43,797 bases of DNA from Bacillus sp. V3-13 (GTDB taxonomy: Bacteria > Bacillota > Bacilli > Bacillales > Cytobacillaceae). Under the pieces are notes generated by a model that did no database searches, had not been told where the DNA came from, and saw only the letters and a program-made list of their open reading frames with translations. How positions within the stretch are numbered: the first letter of the stretch is position 1; every line of letters starts with the position of its first letter. The DNA is taken from the NCBI RefSeq assembly GCF_002860165.1, contig NZ_PGUZ01000018.1, positions 1 to 43,797 of the forward strand, read 5' to 3'. A program made the translations under genes and the position numbers. Below are positions 35,585 to 43,677 of this stretch, piece by piece.

Positions 35585-36964
35585 ATGAGTATTTCCCCAA
35601 TATTAATCACGATTACGCCGATCAAAATATTTCAGGAAAAAAACCACTTTATAAAAATCGGGAAAAATCTCCTCGATAAGTGGGGAATAGAAGAAGGGAC
35701 TACGATAAAAATGCGGATCGGCAAGCGGGTTGTCGATGCAGCTGTTTTTGCAACCAGGCTGGAAGCAAAGCTTTTTCTCATTCCCACGTTTACACTGAAG
35801 GAAATGCTGCTTCCGGTTCAAAGCCTTCAATTTATCGTCCACTATCAGCCGCAGCACGAAACAATTTCATTTGGACCTGTGCTTGCACTGCTAACAGGCA
35901 TAGAAGAATCGGTCACTGGCGAACCCGATTTCGGTCCGTTGCATGCATTTTGTGAGGAAATGCATCATGGCCTTTCCAGCCAGGGAGGTTTGTTTTACGT
36001 TTTTAACTTTAAGGATTTTCGTGTTGACGCGATAAAGGGGTATTATTTCGAGAATGACAACTGGAAACCAATGATCCTCCCGGCTCCCGATGCGATATAT
36101 AACCGTAATCCAAGCCGCACACTCGAATTCTCACGCTACTATGAGAGGTTTCAAGCCGATATCGCTGCCATGGATATTGCCTTTTTTAATCATCGCTTCC
36201 TTTCAAAATGGGAAATCCATGAAATGCTGATGGCCGAGGAGCACCTTCTCCCTTACATCCCGGTAACCAAATTATTCAATCAAGACAATCTCGCCGAAAT
36301 GATCTCTGAATTTGATTGTCTCTACTTAAAGCCGATTAACGGCAGCCAGGGCAGAAACATTATTCAATTGACCAGACTGGACGACAACGATTTTGTCATT
36401 AGCTCATCAAACTCCTGGTTTGCCAACTTCGAACATAAAAGCTTGGATGAAACGATGAAACAGATTGAATCCCGCCTGCATAACAAGCATTATCTCATTC
36501 AACAAGGAATTCCGCTCATATCGGTTCATGACCGAAAGCTTGACTTTCGGCTTTTATGCCATAAAAACTTGTCAGGAAGGTGGAAAGTGACCTCGACAAC
36601 CGCACGAATATCGGCGGAGCACCAATTTGTTTCGAATATCGCCCGGGGCGGAGAAACGATGCGCCCGTTAAAAGCTCTCTCATTATATTTTGATCGGGGC
36701 TCCGCTTTGCAAATAGCGGCTTTAATGAAAGAGCTGGCTCTGGAAACCGCCGCCATTGTCGGGGAACGGACGGATGGACTCACGATTGAACTTGGCATCG
36801 ACATCGGAGTTGACTGTACAGGAGGAGTCTGGTTGATTGAAGTGAACTCAAAGCCATCAAAAAATTTTGAAGAACACGATACAAAAATTCGCCCCTCGGC
36901 TAAAGCAATTATTGAATTTGTTACATCATGGGCACTAAAGCCATTACAACTGGAGGAGGAGTGA
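35585..36964 (+). CDS. yheD: YheC/YheD-family ATP-grasp protein 1 (YheD-like)
   Basis: 459 residues, B. subtilis YheD being about 453. An N-terminal beta-rich domain (about 1-115, ending FGPVLALLTG) precedes the ATP-grasp fold. The glycine-rich loop is LKPINGSQGRNI (249-260), the DFR motif LDFR at 319-322, and the metal-binding end IEVNSKP at 418-424 with E419 and N421. The YNRNPSR motif (172-178) is a family hallmark. YheC and YheD are endospore-coat-associated; their reaction is unknown. GAGGAATGCTTT precedes the ATG. It is the first of four such genes. Assignment as yheD rather than another paralogue rests on length. Confidence 0.85.
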   Translation: MSISPILITITPIKIFQEKNHFIKIGKNLLDKWGIEEGTTIKMRIGKRVVDAAVFATRLEAKLFLIPTFTLKEMLLPVQSLQFIVHYQPQHETISFGPVLALLTGIEESVTGEPDFGPLHAFCEEMHHGLSSQGGLFYVFNFKDFRVDAIKGYYFENDNWKPMILPAPDAIYNRNPSRTLEFSRYYERFQADIAAMDIAFFNHRFLSKWEIHEMLMAEEHLLPYIPVTKLFNQDNLAEMISEFDCLYLKPINGSQGRNIIQLTRLDDNDFVISSSNSWFANFEHKSLDETMKQIESRLHNKHYLIQQGIPLISVHDRKLDFRLLCHKNLSGRWKVTSTTARISAEHQFVSNIARGGETMRPLKALSLYFDRGSALQIAALMKELALETAAIVGERTDGLTIELGIDIGVDCTGGVWLIEVNSKPSKNFEEHDTKIRPSAKAIIEFVTSWALKPLQLEEE

Positions 36965-36967
36965 TCT

Positions 36968-38071
36968 ATGATCAAGTTCGGAATTATGTCCTTGCATTTG
37001 AACAGTGAAAATAAATATATAAATGAAATTGCTTCAAGAGCCGTGGGCTTCGGGATCGAATGCTTCCGGTTCATCCCGTCGCAAATTAACCCAGTTACCA
37101 TGCTTGTCACCGGTGAAAGGTATGACGCAGAAAGGTCACGCTGGATTCCAGCGGAATTTCCGATCCCTGAAATTCTCTATGATCGTTGTTTTTATGGAGA
37201 TGACCGCCATTCAAAGCAATGTATTCCGATCGTCAGCTGGTTAAAAAACAATCCGGACATTTCTTTCCTCGGTTATGGCCTTCCCAATAAGCTTGAAATT
37301 TATGAAGTGCTGGCAGCATCGCCACTGGCACCCTATTTGCCTGCTACAAAACCTTTATCGTTGCCGGACGAAGTTTTTACGGAATTAAAAAGGCATAGGA
37401 AAGTCATTTTGAAGCCTGTCAACGGTTCGGGAGGAAACGGAATTTATTATTTAGAAGTCCAAAAAGAAGGGATCCTTGCGAAAACGGAAAAACAAGGTAA
37501 CCAGGTTAACTATCTTTTTTCAAATAAAAGCAAGCTATCCCGGTGGCTGGAGTCCTTATTAACGAAAAAAACTTTCTTAATTCAGCCATATTTACAATTA
37601 ACAGATGATCAAGACCGGCCCTTTGATGTCCGGGTCCTTCTCCAAAAGGACGAAAATGGTAATTGGCTTGAGAGAGGACGGGGTATTCGGACCGGCAAAA
37701 AAGAAGGGATTCTTTCAAATTTAAGCGCCGGGGGAGTTGCTGCCCCTTTTCAAGCCTGGGCTGATATCGTCAATCCGCCGCTTAAAAGATTTATTTGTGA
37801 GGAGCTTGATGAGCTATTAATTAAAATCCCCGCCGTTCTCGAGGATTCCTTTATGCCGCTTTTTGAGCTTGGTGTTGATATTGGCATTACAAAAGACGGC
37901 GCTGTTTGGATACTGGACCTTAATTCTAAACCGGGCCGCAAGGTAATTTTGCAGTCCCTGCCGCATCTTCAGGAAGAATTGTTTTCCGCCCCGCTTCTTT
38001 ATGCAAAAAAAATCGGCAGCGCCGTACAGAAAGAGAGGAAACGGTACAATGAGAAAACGCTATCCAATTGA
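36968..38071 (+). CDS. yheC: YheC/YheD-family ATP-grasp protein 2 (YheC-like)
   Basis: 367 residues (B. subtilis YheC about 363). It lacks the N-terminal domain of the other long paralogues and starts directly with the YDRCFYGDD region (71-79). ATP-grasp loop LKPVNGSGGNGI is at 148-159, FDVR at 219-222, and LDLNSKP at 316-322. Here Asp replaces the Glu found in the three paralogues at the metal site. The ATG is 3 bases after the previous stop, with GGAGGAG overlapping it. Confidence 0.85.
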   Translation: MIKFGIMSLHLNSENKYINEIASRAVGFGIECFRFIPSQINPVTMLVTGERYDAERSRWIPAEFPIPEILYDRCFYGDDRHSKQCIPIVSWLKNNPDISFLGYGLPNKLEIYEVLAASPLAPYLPATKPLSLPDEVFTELKRHRKVILKPVNGSGGNGIYYLEVQKEGILAKTEKQGNQVNYLFSNKSKLSRWLESLLTKKTFLIQPYLQLTDDQDRPFDVRVLLQKDENGNWLERGRGIRTGKKEGILSNLSAGGVAAPFQAWADIVNPPLKRFICEELDELLIKIPAVLEDSFMPLFELGVDIGITKDGAVWILDLNSKPGRKVILQSLPHLQEELFSAPLLYAKKIGSAVQKERKRYNEKTLSN

Positions 38072-39416
38072 ATTTTCAGCACATATTGACGATGTCGTTT
38101 ACTATCCCGCCGAATTGCAGTTAAACGAAACCGCGGCAAAAATTGCTTTTGGAAGCAGATCGGTCGCAGCATATATCCTCCCCCATCCTGAAGATCAAAA
38201 TGTGATCATCATTAGCAGGAACATCCAGGATGAGCTAAAAATGCCCGAACTGACGAACCCGCTGCATGTATTTGCCGAAAACGAGACCTTATTTATCGGA
38301 CCTCTTGTCGGTATTTTCACAGCCGGTTTCACACCGTTTCCGCTCAGGCCGGTCGGAGACAGGTCATTGTTTTTTGCCAAACTGCTCTCGGTGCAAAAAT
38401 CTGTGGGTGTCCTGCCATTTGTGTTTGGAGAGCAACATATTGACTGGGAAAACGGGCTCATAAAGGGGTATTTTTATCAACAAAAGGGCTGGGAGATCCT
38501 TGAGGTGCCCTTTCCAAATGTCATTTATGACCGGCTCCCAAACCGGCGGACGGAAAAGCTGTTTGAGCTGAAAAAAGTGAAAGAGCGCCTGCAAAACGAT
38601 TATTTAATTCCTTGTTACAATCCCGGCTTTTTTAATAAGCTTGAAATTCATGAGCGGCTGTTCCAGGAAGAGGCCCTGTCTCAATATTTGCCGGAAACCC
38701 ACCCATTCACATCGTTCTCAAATATTGAACGAATGCTCGCAGATTACGGCCATGTTTATATAAAACCGATCAACGGCAGCCTTGGGTCCGGCGTTCACCA
38801 AATTATCTATGACAAACGGGGCGGCGATTATTATTGCCGCTATCGCGATCAAGACGGGAAAAACAAACTAAAAAAGTTTGCTTCACTGGAAAAATTGATG
38901 CGCCATATCTTTTCCAACAAAAGTCTTTCAAAAATGCTGGTCCAGCAAGGAATCGACCTTATCAGGCATGAAAAGCGCCAGATTGATTTCAGGATTCATA
39001 CGAACAAGGATGAAAGCGGAACATGGCAAATAACCGCCCTGGCTGCCAAAATTGCCGGGCCGGGAAGCGTTACAACCCACATAAACAATGGTGGAGCGAT
39101 CAGGACAATCGAGGAAATTTTTCCTGATCAAAATGACCAACAGGCGTTTTTAGAAAAGCTGACAAAGGCGGCTCTTGAATTAAGCAAAGGCATTGAAAAA
39201 AACATCGATGGGTTTATCGGTGAAATTGGCTTTGATATGGGGATCGACCGGCATGGCCGTATATGGCTGTTCGAAGCTAATTCGAAGCCGGGCCGATCCA
39301 TTTTCAAGCATCCCCAATTAAAAGAATTTGAGCTATTGACCCGGAAATTCTCATTAGCCTTTGCCGTCTTTTTAGCAGAGAAGGCGATCACAAAACCTGA
39401 GGAAGTATTCAAGTGA
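38049..39416 (+). CDS. YheC/YheD-family ATP-grasp protein 3
   Basis: 455 residues, domain layout as in protein 1: N-terminal beta domain (about 1-95, FIGPLVGIFTAGF), YDRLPNRR at 160-167, ATP-grasp loop IKPINGSLGSGV at 238-249, IDFR at 312-315 and FEANSKP at 408-414. All key residues of an active ATP-grasp ligase are kept. It overlaps the end of gene 2 by 23 bases, with AGAGGAAACGG before the ATG; an upstream frame to 38001 lacks a start signal. It is coupled to its neighbours. Function is unknown beyond the family link to spore coats. Confidence 0.88.
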   Translation: MRKRYPIEFSAHIDDVVYYPAELQLNETAAKIAFGSRSVAAYILPHPEDQNVIIISRNIQDELKMPELTNPLHVFAENETLFIGPLVGIFTAGFTPFPLRPVGDRSLFFAKLLSVQKSVGVLPFVFGEQHIDWENGLIKGYFYQQKGWEILEVPFPNVIYDRLPNRRTEKLFELKKVKERLQNDYLIPCYNPGFFNKLEIHERLFQEEALSQYLPETHPFTSFSNIERMLADYGHVYIKPINGSLGSGVHQIIYDKRGGDYYCRYRDQDGKNKLKKFASLEKLMRHIFSNKSLSKMLVQQGIDLIRHEKRQIDFRIHTNKDESGTWQITALAAKIAGPGSVTTHINNGGAIRTIEEIFPDQNDQQAFLEKLTKAALELSKGIEKNIDGFIGEIGFDMGIDRHGRIWLFEANSKPGRSIFKHPQLKEFELLTRKFSLAFAVFLAEKAITKPEEVFK

Positions 39417-40612
39417 TTCTTCATTATGATCAAAATGAAAAGCTATGGTGTATTTTAACCGGCGATGGTCCAAGACGCGCCTTCGCCTCCAGCCAACAGC
39501 ATTTGACGGTACACCCTTTAGCCGGCCAGGGTTCCGTGTTCGCTTTCCCGATTCATTCGCGGTGCGAAAATGCCGGGCCCTTAATCGGGATTATGACGGC
39601 CCGGAAGAAAAATGGCAGCATAGCCGGAAACGGCCAGCTGTTTGAAGATATCCAAAAAAAGTTAATCGGAATGGGCGGGATTTCTGTTGTATTTACCCCG
39701 GATCAGCTGGCAGACTCAACCATTCAGGGTTATTTATACGTTCCAGACGAGCAAAAATGGATCGCGGTTTCTGCGCCGATTCCGCATCTCATCTACAACC
39801 GGATTCCCTTCAGGCAAGCTGAAAAAACAGCAGCGACGATCGAAGCATTCATAAAATTTGCTGACCAGAATGTTCCGATCTTTAACCCTTGTTTTCTCGA
39901 TAAATATGTCCTGTATGACATTCTTAATCAAAATGAAGAGATTCGTCCCTACTTGCCAGCGACGATCACCGTTCACAATGATGATGAACTCTCATATTTT
40001 CTTGACGAGAATCGTTCCATCTATTTAAAACCGCGCGTTTCAGCACAAGGGAAAGGAATTTTTCGGGTCATGCAGGATTCCGGAGGTACAATTACGCTTG
40101 AAAGTAAACGCAAGAAACGCCTCTTCGAAAGCTTCGCGAAATTTTGGGACTATCTCAGCTCCACTGTCGAAACAAGCAAGTACATCGCCCAGCAAGCCGT
40201 CGAGCCTGCGCGTCTGGATGGCCACCGCTTTGATTTTAGAATCCTCGCCCATTGGGGGGAAAATGGCTACCGTCCGACGGGAGTCGGCATCAGGCAATCG
40301 GGCCGCCAGGATCTGACCACCCATCTTCCGAACGGCGGCAAGCTTTTGCCGTACAGCCTGGTCCGCAGAAATGAGCATGATCAATTTATTGAAAAAATCG
40401 TCCGCATATGCGGTGAATCCCTGTCTTCGGTGTTAGGCTTTTTTGGTGAATTTTCGATTGATGCCGGGATCACAGCAGCCGGCGACTATGTCCTTTATGA
40501 AATCAACTCCAAGCCGATGGCCTTTGATGAACCTGAGATCGAAGAACGGCGGGTTGAGAAACTCTGCAACCTGTTCTTCCTTCGCTCCGGATTTTCCATG
40601 CCGGCCCAATGA
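39413..40612 (+). CDS. YheC/YheD-family ATP-grasp protein 4, divergent
   Basis: 399 residues. N-terminal domain FAFPIHSRCENAGPLIGIMTA (43-63), YNRIPFR at 128-134, FDFR at 273-276, YEINSKP at 362-368. The usual P-I/V-N-G-S loop is changed to LKPRVSAQGKGI (205-216), so nucleotide binding may differ. It starts at GTG 39413, whose last bases form the stop of gene 3 (GTGA overlap), behind GAGGAAGTATTC. It is the last of the quartet and is followed by a terminator. Confidence 0.85.
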   Translation: MILHYDQNEKLWCILTGDGPRRAFASSQQHLTVHPLAGQGSVFAFPIHSRCENAGPLIGIMTARKKNGSIAGNGQLFEDIQKKLIGMGGISVVFTPDQLADSTIQGYLYVPDEQKWIAVSAPIPHLIYNRIPFRQAEKTAATIEAFIKFADQNVPIFNPCFLDKYVLYDILNQNEEIRPYLPATITVHNDDELSYFLDENRSIYLKPRVSAQGKGIFRVMQDSGGTITLESKRKKRLFESFAKFWDYLSSTVETSKYIAQQAVEPARLDGHRFDFRILAHWGENGYRPTGVGIRQSGRQDLTTHLPNGGKLLPYSLVRRNEHDQFIEKIVRICGESLSSVLGFFGEFSIDAGITAAGDYVLYEINSKPMAFDEPEIEERRVEKLCNLFFLRSGFSMPAQ

Positions 40613-40616
40613 TCAG

Positions 40617-40654
40617 CAACAGGCGAACTACATTAAAGCCTGTTGTTTTATTTT
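40617..40654 (+). terminator. Terminator of the ATP-grasp operon
   Basis: Perfect 8-bp stem CAACAGGC/GCCTGTTG, then TTTTATTTTG. It starts 5 bases after the stop of the fourth gene, so yheE may have its own promoter or be read through. Confidence 0.8.
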
Positions 40655-40696
40655 GTTGGTTCCAGACGTTAAAATGAAGCAAGGAGGGATTTCGGA

Positions 40697-40909
40697 ATGT
40701 TAACGCATTTTCAGTATAGGCTGCTATATGCAAATAGCCAGCTCCCGGGCTGGACGTTCTCGTTCTATTTGAAAAAGAAAAAATATGAAGGAATTTATCA
40801 TCAAAGTGGAAAAATTGAGTGGACATCGATGCAGCCCGATCAAGAGATCATTGCAGATGTCCAAAGCCAGATCCATGAATTAATGTTATTTCATGTGTAT
40901 GAAAAATAG
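40697..40909 (+). CDS. yheE: YheE-like protein
   Basis: 70 residues, soluble, with many aromatic and basic residues (FSFYLKKKKYEGIYHQSGKIEW) and a C-terminal helix ending MLFHVYEK. Size, sequence character and position after yheC/yheD match YheE (about 72 residues) of B. subtilis, an uncharacterised small protein. AAGGAGGG precedes the ATG by 8 bases. It is the obvious small neighbour of the ATP-grasp enzymes. No more specific role is visible. Bases 40910-41105 hold nothing else that I can support. Confidence 0.8.
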   Translation: MLTHFQYRLLYANSQLPGWTFSFYLKKKKYEGIYHQSGKIEWTSMQPDQEIIADVQSQIHELMLFHVYEK

Positions 40910-41105
40910 TTTGCTGTACTTTTCCGTAATAAATAGAAAGCAAATCAGGATGTGATTTTTTCAGGAGCCGATCAAAAATCGTTGCTCTGAAACGCATTTC
41001 ATCGTTTATGATGAGACGGGGACATTGAGGGGCATAACACTGGCTATTTTTCGCCGGCAGCGTTACTATCAATGTCTTTTTGAATTGTTTCTGCCTTTCT
41101 GCCTA

Positions 41106-41132
41106 TACCTCTAACTGCTATAATGAGAGGTA
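41106..41132 (+). promoter_or_regulatory. Promoter of the PucR-like gene with flanking inverted repeat
   Basis: Extended -10 TGCTATAAT (TATAAT at 41119-41124) is bracketed by the inverted repeat TACCTCT (41106-41112) and AGAGGTA (41126-41132). The -35 is poor. A dimeric repressor binding here would cover the -10. Confidence 0.55.
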
Positions 41133-41156
41133 GCAAACCTTGAAAGAGGAAACGAT

Positions 41157-42056
41157 ATGTTTAAACAACTTTTATCACTATACCCCGGTGCAGTGCTTGC
41201 GTCCGGCCCTCCTGATCAATTGAAACCCGGTTACCATTGGTTTTTGGCTCACGATCAAGACGAATGGATCGGCATTCCGGAAAAAAGCTTAACCGAAAAG
41301 GAATTGGACTTGCTCAGAGCGCTGTTCGGGAGCTCTGAACAACCCGCATCCATTTACCGGGGTTACCTGGAACAAAGCTGGCATGATTTTTTATTTGCAG
41401 CAGGACAGCCTCCCGCTTCTGATGATGTGCCAAGGAGGATGATCCAGTTTCAATTCGACGGGGAAAGCCTCGATAAAAACGAAATGGAACCTGCCTTAAA
41501 AGGTTTTTTTGCGGATGAATGTATGGTTATCTGGCTGGGTGATGAAAAAGGGCTTGTGATTGAAAATAATAAAGGCTACATCATGGGCGAGGATGAGTTC
41601 CATTCATTGGCCAGTACACTGGAAAGCGATTTTTATATTAAAACCTACTTCTATTTGGGCAAGTTTCTGCCTATAAACGAAGAAATGCCCCGCCTTGTTC
41701 AGCAGGAAATTGAATTCTTCCAGAAGGGAATGAAACTCCTCTCGAAGGAACGGATCTACACGTTCGAACGGATTTTTCCCGCGATGCTGTCTGATTCGAT
41801 ACCGGAAAATTTACGCCATCATTTAACGCGAGAAATTTTGCCGGTCTTTGACGAGGATCCGGAAATGCTTCATACAATCAAAGTTTTTTTGGAAAATAAT
41901 TTGAATGCTTCTTCAACAGCTAAAAAGCTATATATCCACCGCAACACCCTGCAATACCGGATTGACAAATTTACTGATAAAACCGGGATTAGCTTGAAGG
42001 ACTTTAACGGAGCGATAACTGTATATATTGCCTGTCTTTTGCACGAATTAACCTGA
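41157..42056 (+). CDS. PucR/CdaR-like transcriptional regulator
   Basis: 299 residues. The last 55 residues form the PucR-type helix-turn-helix: VFLENNLNASSTAKKLYIHR followed by NTLQYRIDKF, the hallmark of sugar-diacid and purine regulators. The N-terminal 240 residues are a sensor domain without a recognisable ligand motif. GAGGAAACGAT precedes the ATG. B. subtilis carries a similar PucR-type gene (yxkF) next to msmX, so this is probably its counterpart. It may control the following sugar ATPase gene or itself. Confidence 0.85.
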   Translation: MFKQLLSLYPGAVLASGPPDQLKPGYHWFLAHDQDEWIGIPEKSLTEKELDLLRALFGSSEQPASIYRGYLEQSWHDFLFAAGQPPASDDVPRRMIQFQFDGESLDKNEMEPALKGFFADECMVIWLGDEKGLVIENNKGYIMGEDEFHSLASTLESDFYIKTYFYLGKFLPINEEMPRLVQQEIEFFQKGMKLLSKERIYTFERIFPAMLSDSIPENLRHHLTREILPVFDEDPEMLHTIKVFLENNLNASSTAKKLYIHRNTLQYRIDKFTDKTGISLKDFNGAITVYIACLLHELT

Positions 42057-42177
42057 CTTTTGATTTTCTGCAAGTTGCCCAAAAACGCCCCTCACTTTTT
42101 GTGCAGGATGTCCATACTTTATTCTTCTATAATTCGCTACACTGAATTCAAGCAGAAAACATAGGAGGATGAACTAG

Positions 42178-43302
42178 ATGGCTGAATTGAAATTGGATCA
42201 TATTTACAAGGTTTACGATAATAAGGTAACAGCGGTTCATGATTTTAACCTTCATATTAAGGATAAAGAATTCATCGTTTTTGTCGGTCCGTCCGGGTGC
42301 GGTAAGTCAACAACATTGCGGATGATCGCCGGACTTGAGGAAATTTCCCAGGGTGATTTCTATATCGACGGCAAACGTGTCAATGATGTCGCGCCAAAAG
42401 ACCGTGACATTGCAATGGTTTTCCAGAACTATGCCCTTTATCCGCATATGAGCGTTTATGATAACATGGCATTTGGTTTAAAACTGCGAAAGTTCCCGAA
42501 AGATGAAATTGACCGCCGTGTCAAAGAAGCTGCGAAAATTTTGGGCCTTGAACCGTATTTGGACCGCAAGCCAAAGGCTTTATCCGGCGGGCAGCGCCAG
42601 CGTGTCGCCCTCGGCCGTGCGATTGTTCGTGACGCGAAAGTGTTCTTGATGGATGAGCCGCTTTCCAACCTTGATGCAAAGCTCCGTGTGCAAATGCGTG
42701 CGGAAATTGCCAAGCTTCATCAGCGTCTGCAAACGACTACGATTTATGTAACCCATGACCAAACTGAAGCAATGACGATGGCAACACGTCTCGTCGTTAT
42801 GAAAGACGGAATTATCCAGCAGGTCGGCGCTCCGAAAGAAGTATACGAAAAGCCTGAAAATGTGTTTGTTGGCGGATTTATTGGTTCTCCTGCGATGAAT
42901 TTCTTTAACGGCACACTTGAAGAAGGAAAATTCGTCATTGGCAATGTATCTGTTGCCGTTCCGGAAGGGAAAATGAAAGTTCTTCGTGATCAAGGCTATG
43001 TTGGAAAGGAACTGATTCTTGGCGTCAGACCTGAAGACATTCATGATGAGCCTGTTTTCATCGATGCTTCAGCCGGTTCAAAAATTTCCGCCGTCATTGA
43101 AGTTGCTGAATTAACAGGAGCCGAAACGATGCTTTACTCGAGCGTCGATTCACAGGAATTTGTCGCCCGCGTTGATTCCCGCACCGACATCACTCCGGGA
43201 CAAACTCTTGAGCTTGCGTTTGACATGAACAAAGTCCATTTCTTCGATGCTGAAACCGAACTGAGAATTCGTCCTGCTGCCGAGGCGGTTGCTGCGGTAT
43301 AA
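42178..43302 (+). CDS. msmX: Multi-sugar ABC transporter ATPase MsmX (UgpC family)
   Basis: 374 residues. Walker A GPSGCGKST at 37-45, Q-loop FQNYALYPH, signature LSGGQ at 135-139, Walker B VFLMDEP at 155-161, then the OB/TOBE regulatory domain from about residue 235 (GGFIGSPAMNFF). It energises several carbohydrate ABC importers that lack their own ATPase. AGGAGG lies upstream of the ATG. No permease or binding protein is adjacent, as expected for a shared ATPase. A strong terminator follows. Confidence 0.93.
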   Translation: MAELKLDHIYKVYDNKVTAVHDFNLHIKDKEFIVFVGPSGCGKSTTLRMIAGLEEISQGDFYIDGKRVNDVAPKDRDIAMVFQNYALYPHMSVYDNMAFGLKLRKFPKDEIDRRVKEAAKILGLEPYLDRKPKALSGGQRQRVALGRAIVRDAKVFLMDEPLSNLDAKLRVQMRAEIAKLHQRLQTTTIYVTHDQTEAMTMATRLVVMKDGIIQQVGAPKEVYEKPENVFVGGFIGSPAMNFFNGTLEEGKFVIGNVSVAVPEGKMKVLRDQGYVGKELILGVRPEDIHDEPVFIDASAGSKISAVIEVAELTGAETMLYSSVDSQEFVARVDSRTDITPGQTLELAFDMNKVHFFDAETELRIRPAAEAVAAV

Positions 43303-43346
43303 CCATCGTTTTGTCCCCGGACTGATTTGAACGTTGCTGCAACTCA

Positions 43347-43380
43347 AACACCCCATCTTTGAAAAATGGGGTGTTTTTTT
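43347..43380 (+). terminator. Terminator of msmX
   Basis: Perfect 10-bp stem AACACCCCAT/ATGGGGTGTT followed by a T-run to 43380. Confidence 0.95.
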
Positions 43381-43455
43381 GTGAATACGAACAAATGCAC
43401 TATAACAAAGTATCTTTATGGTAATTTCAAAGGGAAATAAGACTCAGAAATTTAT

Positions 43456-43500
43456 CCTTTTTGAAATCATTAGGACTAAGTCGTAATGATTTCAAAAAGG
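43456..43500. repeat. Perfect inverted repeat, 17-bp arms
   Basis: CCTTTTTGAAATCATTA at 43456-43472 is repeated inverted at 43484-43500 with an 11-base loop. It lies between msmX and the transposase remnant. There is no T-run after it, so it is not a standard terminator. Confidence 0.85.
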
Positions 43501-43519
43501 CCAGCAAGCGAAAGCGAAG

Positions 43520-43672
43520 TAGCGAAAAAAGCGACGGGAAAGCAATTACAAACATTGATTGAAAAAAGTGTTGCAGCTGAGCAAGGAGATTGAAACGGTT
43601 ATCAGGGATGCAGCAGCTTATTCGGAAAAAGATAATATTAAATACAGTAAGAAGAACGAAATCAAACTAGTA
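43520..43672 (+). pseudogene. Transposase remnant, probable IS1182 type
   Basis: Three successive frames give SSEKSDGK, then QLQTLIEKSVAAEQG, then EIETVIRDAAAYSEKDNIKYSKKNEIKLV. Joined, they read like the middle of an IS1182/DDE-type transposase, around the conserved D-x-x-Y-S segment. At least two frameshifts and the missing ends make it a decayed fragment. It stops abruptly where the opposite-strand transposase end begins. Confidence 0.6.
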
Positions 43673-43677
43673 GATCA

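Noticed and set aside
42100-42133. Promoter for msmX with TATAAT at 42128-42133
   Set aside because: No acceptable -35 at 16-18 bases and no extended -10; left unassigned.
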